From: Gammaproteobacteria bacterium
GTDB taxonomy: Bacteria > Pseudomonadota > Gammaproteobacteria > GRL18
Assembly (NCBI GenBank): GCA_026994225.1
Contig: JALWRI010000005.1
Span: forward strand, 208,694 to 272,693
Reading direction: 5' to 3'
Length of the DNA: 64,000 bases
The notes under the pieces are model-generated. The model was given only the letters and a program-made list of their open reading frames with translations, made no database searches and was not told the DNA's origin. Below, piece by piece: positions 57,154 to 64,000 of the stretch; the stretch's first letter is position 1, and each line of letters begins with the position of its first letter. Made by a program: the position numbers and the translations under genes.

Positions 57154-58515
57154 TTAACCTAATAAACGCTCAAAATCATTAAATAATGCCAGTGCCATTA
57201 ATGAAAATAATACCACCCCTCCTATTTTCATTCCCCATTCTTCTGTTCGTTCAGAAACAGGACTCCCTTTTATCATTTCTACCAAATAATAAAGTAAGTG
57301 GCCACCGTCTAACATAGGAATAGGTAATAAATTAATAATACCTAAACTTAAACTAACTAATGCCAAGAAAAATAAAAACCGCTCAATGCCTAATTGAGCA
57401 GAATAACCAGCATATTGTGCTATGGTTAGAGGACCACTAATATTTTTTAATGACTCTTCTCCCTTTATCATTTTTTTCATCATCTTCAATGTAAACAAAG
57501 ACATATCCCAGGTTTTATCTATCGCTGCAGGCAATGCAGCAAGCATATTATATTGATGTGTCGTAAGCATTTCAGGAGGCAGTGCAGGAATTTTAGGGAT
57601 AATCCCTACTTTAGCTGTCATTTTGCCATTGTTGACTTGTATCTGAGGAATTAATGGTATCTTTTTTATCGTACCTGCTCGTACTATAGTAAATATCGCT
57701 TCTTTATTTGTTAATGTTTGAATCAGGGTAACCAGAGATTGCCAATCTTGCACTAGATGATCATCAATGGCTATTATTTTATCACCAGCTAATAACCCTG
57801 CTTGCGCTGCGGGCATATCAGCAACGACTTGCCCAATTACAGTGCTTATTACTGGCGTATTTAATTTTAAGCCTATCACTTGAGGCATTTTCAAGGCTTT
57901 TATAGTAGGATCAATCAGACTAAAATCAATGGTATGGGTATCACCTTCCAATACCTTAATATGTACTTCGCTCTCTCTATCAACAAAACGCATTAATAAT
58001 TCACTACGTACTATTTCCCAAGTAGGTGTTTCAACTCCCTCAATCGCCTGAATTTCATCACCTTGTCGTAATCCAGCTTGATATAACATGCTTTCTGTAT
58101 CAAGTTTGCCCAATATGGGCTTAACACCCTCTACCCCTAGTACCAACATACAATAAAAAGCGAAGATAGCAAATATAAAATTAATAAAAGGACCTGCAAA
58201 AACAATACCAAAACGTTTATAGACAGATTGTTGATTAAAAGCCCGGTGTTTTTCTTCTTCGCTCACCACGCCTTCTCGCTCATCTAACATTTTGACATAT
58301 CCGCCCAAGGGTAAGGCTGCGACAACATATTCAGTCTCATCTTGTTGACGAGCAAAACGAAATAAAGGTTTTCCAAATCCAATAGAAAAACGTAACACCT
58401 TTACATTGAATTTTCGGGCTACCCAAAAATGCCCAAATTCATGTACTGCAACTAAAATAGTTAACGCTATAATAAAGGCTATCAGTGAGGTAATAAGGGT
58501 GTATAATGAATCCAT
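57154..58515 (-). CDS. rseP: Site-2 protease RseP
   Basis: Inner-membrane zinc protease that cleaves anti-sigma factors in envelope stress. 453 residues. The HExxH motif is H25-E26-F-G-H29; the C-terminal LLPIPMLDGGHLLYYL carries the third metal ligand. Two PDZ domains (e.g. QAGLRQGDEIQAIEG and QAGLLAGDKIIAIDD) lie between. It starts three bases after the dxr stop. Confidence 0.96.
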   Translation of the reverse strand: MDSLYTLITSLIAFIIALTILVAVHEFGHFWVARKFNVKVLRFSIGFGKPLFRFARQQDETEYVVAALPLGGYVKMLDEREGVVSEEEKHRAFNQQSVYKRFGIVFAGPFINFIFAIFAFYCMLVLGVEGVKPILGKLDTESMLYQAGLRQGDEIQAIEGVETPTWEIVRSELLMRFVDRESEVHIKVLEGDTHTIDFSLIDPTIKALKMPQVIGLKLNTPVISTVIGQVVADMPAAQAGLLAGDKIIAIDDHLVQDWQSLVTLIQTLTNKEAIFTIVRAGTIKKIPLIPQIQVNNGKMTAKVGIIPKIPALPPEMLTTHQYNMLAALPAAIDKTWDMSLFTLKMMKKMIKGEESLKNISGPLTIAQYAGYSAQLGIERFLFFLALVSLSLGIINLLPIPMLDGGHLLYYLVEMIKGSPVSERTEEWGMKIGGVVLFSLMALALFNDFERLLG

Positions 58516-58518
58516 AAG

Positions 58519-59724
58519 CTAATGCAAGGTAGAAATTTTTTGTTGTGCAAGAAAGCGAGCAGCTTTATCCGCTGCTATAACAGCATCTAATGTGTTAGCA
58601 TCTTGCAAGTTCAATTCAGATAAAACAAAATCAATGACAACAGCAATATCTTGAAAAGCAAGTTGTTGTTGTAAAAAAGCTGCCACAGCTACTTCATTCG
58701 CAGCATTTAAAATAGTGGGGGCAGTTTTCCCACTACGCAAGGCATCATAAGCTAAACGCAAGCAAGGAAAACGCTGTAAATCTGCTGCTTGGAATGTTAA
58801 TTTTCCTATCGCAAAAATATCTAAAGCATCCACTCCCGAGCGAGTACGTTCTGGCCATGCTAAAGCGTGTGCTATAGGTGTTCGCATATCAGGATTACCT
58901 AATTGTGCCAAAACAGAACCGTCACTATAGCTTACCATAGAATGGATAATACTTTGTGGATGTACCACAACTTCAATATGCTCTGCGGGCATAGAAAATA
59001 ACCAACTTGCTTCAATTACCTCCAGGCCTTTATTCATCATGGTTGCAGAATCCACAGAGATTTTTCGCCCCATATTCCAGTTAGGATGCTTACAGGCTTG
59101 TTCTGGGGTAACATACTTTAACTGCTCCAAAGAGTATTCCCAAAAAGGGCCGCCTGATGCCGTCAGTAAAATCTTTTCTATACCTAATTGTTCATCTCTG
59201 TTTTTCCATAATTCAGGCATACATTGAAAAATTGCATTATGTTCACTATCAATAGGCAATAATTCTGCTCCCCCCTTATCTACTGCATCCATTAATAATG
59301 CCCCAGACATCACTAATGATTCTTTATTTGCCAGTAAAATACGTTTCCCTTTTTCTGCTGCCTTTAATGTTGATGCCAAGCCTGCTGCACCGACAATGGC
59401 TGCCATAACATAATCTACTTGCTCTAACGCAGCCATATCATTTAAACTTTTTGCACCACTCAAAACATGAATAGTATATTCACCCTCTTCGGCTAAACGC
59501 TTTTCTAGTTGCTGCGCACTCTTTTTATCTACCATTACCGCATATTCAGGTTGAAAACGTAGGCACTGCTGTAATAATAATTCCACATTGGAATAGGCAC
59601 TCAAAGCGATTACCTTATACTTTTGTGGGTGTAATGCAATTACTTCCAGAGTGCTTTGTCCAATAGAACCGGTTGCACCAAGTATTGCAATCCCCTTTAT
59701 ATGACTTGTTGCAGATTCTGTCAT
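58519..59724 (-). CDS. dxr: 1-deoxy-D-xylulose 5-phosphate reductoisomerase
   Basis: Second step of the non-mevalonate isoprenoid pathway. 401 residues. NADPH-binding [14 protein letters not shown], then [24 protein letters not shown] and the active-site loop [10 protein letters not shown]. The start overlaps the cdsA stop (ATGA type), so the genes are co-translated. Confidence 0.96.
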   Translation of the reverse strand: MTESATSHIKGIAILGATGSIGQSTLEVIALHPQKYKVIALSAYSNVELLLQQCLRFQPEYAVMVDKKSAQQLEKRLAEEGEYTIHVLSGAKSLNDMAALEQVDYVMAAIVGAAGLASTLKAAEKGKRILLANKESLVMSGALLMDAVDKGGAELLPIDSEHNAIFQCMPELWKNRDEQLGIEKILLTASGGPFWEYSLEQLKYVTPEQACKHPNWNMGRKISVDSATMMNKGLEVIEASWLFSMPAEHIEVVVHPQSIIHSMVSYSDGSVLAQLGNPDMRTPIAHALAWPERTRSGVDALDIFAIGKLTFQAADLQRFPCLRLAYDALRSGKTAPTILNAANEVAVAAFLQQQLAFQDIAVVIDFVLSELNLQDANTLDAVIAADKAARFLAQQKISTLH

Positions 59725-60548
59725 GCTATTCCCTGCATACTCATTAATCCGAAAGCAAACACTGGTGCTGCAGCAGTTAAACTATCTATACGATCTAAAA
59801 TGCCTCCATGTCCAGGCAAGATATGACCACTATCTTTTAAGCCTGCTCTACGTTTTAGTAAACTTTCCCATAAATCGCCCACTACTGACACCACTACAAC
59901 CATTATTAATAAACCCATCTGTTGTTGGGAAATTCCATTCACTATATATAATATTAACACTAATACACTGACAAAAAGGAACGCACCAGCAACACCTTCC
60001 CAAGATTTCCCCGGACTAACCTGCGGTGCAAGTTTTCGCTTACCCCAACGTTTACCTGTAAAATAAGCCCCTGTATCTGCCAACCAAATGACCATCATTA
60101 ACAATAATACTTGATATGCACCTTGTGGTAGAGCATGTAAATAAGATAAGGCTAACCATGCTGGAACTAATACTAATATTCCATAAAAGGCTTTTAACCA
60201 TGTTTTACCTAATCGACTACCTGGAAAAAATATAATAATTATCGTTGCCAGACACCAAAAGAGTGTTGCTAACAAAAAAATAGCATACAGTAACCCAGCA
60301 TATTGTTGATAACCCTGTACGGGCATAAATAACCCCATTAACACGGCTATTATAAGGTAAATAAACAGTAAATATGCTATTTTTTGTGTCTTCGATTGCA
60401 ATCCAGATAAAGCTGCCCATTCCCAGCTTGCCAATGCCATCAGCAAGGATATAAATACCATAAAATACGCATTAGGTAAGAAAAAAATGCCCGATAAGGT
60501 GATACTTAATAATATAAATGCAGTCATTAACCGTTGTTTAAGCATCAT
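59721..60548 (-). CDS. cdsA: Phosphatidate cytidylyltransferase
   Basis: Makes CDP-diacylglycerol for phospholipids. 275 residues, about eight membrane helices. The signature [20 protein letters not shown] and the C-terminal [13 protein letters not shown] are diagnostic. Overlaps uppS by 11 bases at its start and dxr at its end. Confidence 0.95.
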   Translation of the reverse strand: MMLKQRLMTAFILLSITLSGIFFLPNAYFMVFISLLMALASWEWAALSGLQSKTQKIAYLLFIYLIIAVLMGLFMPVQGYQQYAGLLYAIFLLATLFWCLATIIIIFFPGSRLGKTWLKAFYGILVLVPAWLALSYLHALPQGAYQVLLLMMVIWLADTGAYFTGKRWGKRKLAPQVSPGKSWEGVAGAFLFVSVLVLILYIVNGISQQQMGLLIMVVVVSVVGDLWESLLKRRAGLKDSGHILPGHGGILDRIDSLTAAAPVFAFGLMSMQGIA

Positions 60549-61266
60549 TATCTACCTGTTCAGCCGTTTTTCCAAAACGTCGGTGACGTTGACTATATGT
60601 CAATAATGCCTGATCTAAATCTGCTTCATTAAAATCTGGCCAATATACAGGTGAAAAATATAATTCTGTATACGCTAATTGCCATAACAAAAAATTACTG
60701 ATCCGTTGTTCTCCTGCCGTACGTATAAATAAATCGGGATCAGATAAATCTGATAATGACAGATGATCTGCTATACATTGTTCATCTACATGATAGCGTT
60801 GCAAAGTTTGTTGTTCTACTTTGGCTAAAATTTTTTGTACCGCATATTGTATATCCCAGCGTCCACCATAGTTGACGGCAATAGCAACGGTTAAACCTTT
60901 ATTTTTTGCTGTACGTTGTACTGCCTTTAACATACGTGCTTGTAAGGCATCACTTAAAGCAGTTAATTCACCAATAATGCGTAAACGCACATTGTTTTTA
61001 TCTAAATGATTGACTTCCCTATCTAGGGCAAAAGCAAATAACTCCATTAAAGCATTCACTTCTGCTCCTGGCCGCTTCCAGTTTTCGCTACTAAAAGCAA
61101 ATAATGTCAACACTTTTATATTACGCTCAATACAATGGGCAATAATCCGTTTCACTGTTTCCAGTCCTGCTTTATGCCCTGCAGTACGTGGTAACTTTTT
61201 TTGCTTTGCCCAGCGTCCATTACCATCCATCACGATGGCAATATGTTCTGGAATTTGAGAATCCAT
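60538..61266 (-). CDS. uppS: Undecaprenyl diphosphate synthase
   Basis: Makes the C55 lipid carrier for cell wall synthesis. 242 residues from ATG 61266 (GAGG six bases upstream); a GTG at 61281 is less likely. Catalytic D14 in IAIVMDGNGRWAK, then HKAGLETVKRI, FAFSSENWKRP and DPDLFIRTAGEQRISNF. Confidence 0.95.
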   Translation of the reverse strand: MDSQIPEHIAIVMDGNGRWAKQKKLPRTAGHKAGLETVKRIIAHCIERNIKVLTLFAFSSENWKRPGAEVNALMELFAFALDREVNHLDKNNVRLRIIGELTALSDALQARMLKAVQRTAKNKGLTVAIAVNYGGRWDIQYAVQKILAKVEQQTLQRYHVDEQCIADHLSLSDLSDPDLFIRTAGEQRISNFLLWQLAYTELYFSPVYWPDFNEADLDQALLTYSQRHRRFGKTAEQVDNDA

Positions 61267-61288
61267 TGCAGCCTCGTACACAATTATG

Positions 61289-61846
61289 CTAAATTTCCAT
61301 TAAATCTTTTTCTTTTTCTTCCAGGACTTTATCTACCTCTTTCACATACTTATCAGTGAGTTTCTGAATAATATCTTGCCCTTGTCGATCATCATCTTCT
61401 GTGATCTCTTTTTCTTTCAAAAATTCTTTCAAGGTGCTATTTGCATCTCGCCGAATATTGCGAATAGCTACTTTGCTATTTTCTCCTTCTTGCCGTACTA
61501 CTTTAATTAAATCTTTACGTCTTTCTTCCGTTAAAGGAGGTAGAGGAATACGTATCACCGTACCAGAAGTAGCAGGATTTAAACCTAAATCAGACATTAA
61601 AATGGCTTTTTCAATGGCTTGCACCATAGGCTTTTCCCAAGGAGAGATAGCTAAGGTACGAGAATCAGCAACGGTAATGGAAGCAACTTGCTGCAATGGG
61701 GTTTCTGTACCATAATAAGAAACTTTTATATTTTCCAATAAACTCGGATGGGCGCGTCCTGTCCGAATTTTTGTCAAATTTTGTACCAAAGATTCAATGG
61801 TTTTCACCATCCGTTCTTGAGCATCCTCTTTTACATCATTTATCAT
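61289..61846 (-). CDS. frr: Ribosome recycling factor
   Basis: Splits post-termination ribosomes with EF-G. 185 residues; [20 protein letters not shown] and [20 protein letters not shown] are typical; last ~70 residues helical. Between pyrH and uppS, 23 bases before the latter. Confidence 0.96.
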   Translation of the reverse strand: MINDVKEDAQERMVKTIESLVQNLTKIRTGRAHPSLLENIKVSYYGTETPLQQVASITVADSRTLAISPWEKPMVQAIEKAILMSDLGLNPATSGTVIRIPLPPLTEERRKDLIKVVRQEGENSKVAIRNIRRDANSTLKEFLKEKEITEDDDRQGQDIIQKLTDKYVKEVDKVLEEKEKDLMEI

Positions 61847-61882
61847 TTATATCTACCTTATTTATAGAAAAATGTAAGCATA

Positions 61883-62593
61883 TCACTCAGCGGTTATTAA
61901 TGTGCCAATATCCTGACCTTGCATCATTTGCAATAAGGCATCTTGTGTAGTCATATTATACACTCGCAATGGCATCTGATGATTTTTACATAATAGTATC
62001 GCTGTAGCATCCATCACTGCAAGCTCTTTTTCTAACACTTCTTCGTAACTTAATTGTGTATAACGTAATGCTTGCGGATCGGTCATTGGATCAGCAGAAT
62101 AGACCCCATCGACTTTGGTTGCTTTAATAATCATCTCTGCTTCAATTTCAACACCCCGTAAACTCGCTGCTGAATCTGTGGTAAAAAATGGATTACCCGT
62201 ACCACCAGCAAAAATTAATACTTTTCCTTGCTGTAAATAAGCCATTGCTGCTTTATGTTCAAAAGTTTCACATATTGCAGGCATAGGTGTTGCGGACATC
62301 ACTTGTACCGGTATATTGTGTGTTTGTAACGCATCTTGTAATGCCAAGGAGTTTATTACAGTTGCCATCATACCCATCTGGTCTGCTGTAACACGATTCA
62401 TACCTGCTGTGGCAAGGCTGATACCTCTAAAGATATTTCCTCCACCAATCACTAATGCAAGTTGTACACCTTGTGCCGTTACTTTAGCTATTTCGGTACA
62501 GATAAAGGCTATTACATTAGGGTCTATGCCCCCTTGTTGTTGCCCCATCAGGGCTTCACCACTGAGTTTTAATAACACACGATTATACTTCAT
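61883..62593 (-). CDS. pyrH: Uridylate kinase
   Basis: Phosphorylates UMP. 236 residues from ATG 62593, which has AGGTG 7 bases upstream; the in-frame GTG at 62602 falls inside that site. Motifs: LLKLSGEALMG, LVIGGGNIFRG, MGMMATVINSLALQDAL, LIFAGGTGNPFFTTDSAA. Separated from tsf by a 316-base gap with a palindrome. Confidence 0.95.
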   Translation of the reverse strand: MKYNRVLLKLSGEALMGQQQGGIDPNVIAFICTEIAKVTAQGVQLALVIGGGNIFRGISLATAGMNRVTADQMGMMATVINSLALQDALQTHNIPVQVMSATPMPAICETFEHKAAMAYLQQGKVLIFAGGTGNPFFTTDSAASLRGVEIEAEMIIKATKVDGVYSADPMTDPQALRYTQLSYEEVLEKELAVMDATAILLCKNHQMPLRVYNMTTQDALLQMMQGQDIGTLITAE

Positions 62594-62776
62594 TGTCTTC
62601 ACCTGTTATAAAAAATAATTTGTACAGCGATTATTGCTTTTTGTTAGATAAAACAGTGACATATCGTCAAGTGATGAGGAGAGATAATAATAACTAGAGC
62701 AAATATACTAAATAAATACCTATGCCTAAAAAATGTAAACAAATTTTGTCCACCCAGCAGATAAGGTATCTAAATT

Positions 62777-62897
62777 ACTGATGTGACGCATAAACGTTTT
62801 TTTCTCATAGAACAAAAAAACCACTACCTATTGGTAATGCTTTGTTCCATTAATACAGCTAATACAGCATAAAATACGCTTATTGCGTCGCATCAGT
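62777..62897. repeat. 121-bp imperfect palindrome (MITE-like or structured RNA)
   Basis: Outer arms: ACTGATGTGACGCATAAACG (62777–62796) and the near-complement CGCTTATTGCGTCGCATCAGT (62877–62897). Middle arms GAACAAA (62810–62816) and TTTGTTC (62841–62847). Inner arms ACTACC and GGTAAT with a TATT loop. The whole could fold into one long hairpin. Just downstream of tsf; no gene inside. Confidence 0.6.
62813..62840 (-). terminator. Terminator-like hairpin inside the palindrome
   Basis: Minus strand: ATTACC-AATA-GGTAGT (one G-T pair) followed by GGTTTTTTT. It would end tsf transcription. The stem has only six pairs. Confidence 0.4.
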
Positions 62898-62909
62898 TAA
62901 AGTAAATAG

Positions 62910-63782
62910 CTATCCATTTACTTGTGACATCACTTCTTCTGCAAAATTTTCTTGCTTTTTCTCTATCCCTTCACCAACCTCTAAGCGTTGATAACGGACA
63001 ATACGTGCATTAGCTGATTTAACTAAAGCAGCAATCGTTTGATCAGGATCTTTAACAAAAGGTTGATTTAATAAAGTAATTTCTTTTAAAAATTTCTTTA
63101 ATTTTCCCTCTACCATTTTTTCAATAATATTTGCAGGCTTGCCACTGTTTTCTGCTTCAGCCGTAAAAATTTCCTTTTCTTTTGCTAATAACTCTGTAGG
63201 CACACTATCTTCATCTAAACACACAGGATTAGTCGCTGCAATATGCATTGCTACATCTTTAGCTAATGCTTCGTTACCATTTTCAATTTCTACAATCACA
63301 CCAATCCGTGATCCATGCAGATAACTAGCTTTAAAATGCTCTGAATTTATTGCAGTAAAACGGCGTACTGTCATATTTTCACCTAATTTGGCAATTAAAC
63401 TTTTACAACTATTTTCTACTGTACCATCATCTAAAGATAATGCTAACAATGCATCCAGATCAGCAGGTTGTTCTTGCATCGCTACATTTGCTACCGCTTG
63501 TGCGAAATTCTTAAATTCATCACCACGAGAAACAAAATCTGTTTCACTATTGACCTCAACAATGGCTGCTTTTTTATTGTCATCACTAACACTAATACTG
63601 ATTAACCCTTCTGCAGCCACTCGTCCTGCCTTTTTACTTGCCTTTGCAACACCTGCTTTACGCATATTTTCAATGGCAACTTCAATATCACCTTCTGTTT
63701 CTACTAATGCCTTTTTACATTCCATCATTCCAGCACCAGTACGTTCACGTAATTCTTTTACTAAAGCAGCAGTAATCGCCAT
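62910..63782 (-). CDS. tsf: Elongation factor Ts
   Basis: Nucleotide exchange factor for EF-Tu. 290 residues from ATG 63782 (GAGGG upstream). N-terminal [20 protein letters not shown], then [27 protein letters not shown] and the C-terminal [22 protein letters not shown]. rpsB would be expected next, upstream on this strand; no rpsB end is seen before base 64000. Confidence 0.96.
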   Translation of the reverse strand: MAITAALVKELRERTGAGMMECKKALVETEGDIEVAIENMRKAGVAKASKKAGRVAAEGLISISVSDDNKKAAIVEVNSETDFVSRGDEFKNFAQAVANVAMQEQPADLDALLALSLDDGTVENSCKSLIAKLGENMTVRRFTAINSEHFKASYLHGSRIGVIVEIENGNEALAKDVAMHIAATNPVCLDEDSVPTELLAKEKEIFTAEAENSGKPANIIEKMVEGKLKKFLKEITLLNQPFVKDPDQTIAALVKSANARIVRYQRLEVGEGIEKKQENFAEEVMSQVNG

Positions 63783-64000
63783 AATTTTTAACCCTCGCAT
63801 ACATCACTATGCAAAACAAAATAAGCATTATGAGTACTCTCACAAGATACTCACATAATTTAAAAAAATAATTATTAATACTAATATTACGCACAGACTT
63901 CTTTTTTCCTCTAATGGAGTAAAAAAACCGTCTATCCGCAACACTTTTTATCTATTAATATGGCGTATTATGCCTATACACATCTGTCGCCTCCTACGAT

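Larger units (their letters stand above)
62594..62909. other. 316-base gap between tsf and pyrH
   Basis: Contains the large imperfect palindrome at 62777–62897 and, between it and pyrH (62594–62776), AT-rich sequence without a clear gene. A TATAAT-like promoter for pyrH could lie here but was not identified with confidence. Confidence 0.5.

Noticed and set aside
63783..64000. End of rpsB at the right edge
   Set aside because: All frames on the minus strand are closed by stops and do not resemble the S2 C-terminus.

Overview
The window is a low-G+C, densely packed chromosomal segment of a gammaproteobacterium. This follows from conserved gene orders: polA–DUF2782–thrB; folK/folB–plsY–tsaD–rpsU–dnaG; mltD–methyltransferase–rnhA–dnaQ; aroQ–accB–accC–prmA–DUF3426; and tsf–pyrH–frr–uppS–cdsA–dxr–rseP–bamA–skp–lpxD–fabZ–lpxB–rnhB. 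Metabolic genes point to an autotrophic sulfur oxidiser: form I RuBisCO with CbbQ/CbbO activase genes and no carboxysome genes, a QmoAB–HdrCB electron-transfer cluster of the kind that works with APS reductase, and a Tyr/Gly/Pro-rich exported protein resembling sulfur globule proteins. A Thiotrichales/Beggiatoa-like lineage is plausible but unproven; no dsr, apr, sox or rRNA genes are present to settle it.

Layout. 1–5022: partial polA, a DUF2782 protein, homoserine kinase and the two membrane subunits of a TRAP transporter (no DctP). 5489–8361: an unusual His/Gln/Tyr-rich DUF2786-like protein followed by a receiver–histidine kinase. 8318–16022: folate, phospholipid, tRNA-modification and replication genes, plus a voltage-sensor-like membrane protein where rpoD often sits. 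16036–18528: MltD, the sulfur-globule-like protein with a perfect FNR-type box and a good promoter upstream, and a sulfotransferase-like protein. 18620–23899: DUF58/BatA/vWA cluster. 24007–26360: tolC, rhodanese and an isoaspartyl methyltransferase. 26491–28549: TPP riboswitch and thiC. 28739–31896: secreted trypsin-like protease, Nudix hydrolase, and moaC with divergent moaDE. 32198–33110: AP2-like DNA-binding protein with a palindromic operator, tRNA-Arg, and an IS630-type transposase relic.

33230–40505 (minus strand) is the carbon-fixation block: cbbL–cbbS–small unknown protein–cbbQ–cbbO–unknown protein–cca. Each of its four larger internal gaps carries an inverted repeat; the one after cbbS has a T-tract and looks like a partial terminator. 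40658–44946 holds the acetyl-CoA carboxylase cluster. 44947–45523 has no gene but has an IS200/IS605-like hairpin and the terminator of the qmo cluster. 45524–50600 is qmoA–qmoB–hdrC–hdrB. tRNA-Phe and a gene fragment follow. 51062–63782 is the envelope-biogenesis/translation cluster, from which lpxA is missing, and which contains a 121-bp imperfect palindrome between pyrH and tsf.

Likely functional theme: sulfide is oxidised with sulfur stored in globules, APS/sulfite-linked electrons pass through Qmo/Hdr-type carriers, and this supports CO2 fixation by a CbbQO-maintained RuBisCO. Coordinates of starts were adjusted from the longest open frame where a ribosome-binding site or family length decided it.
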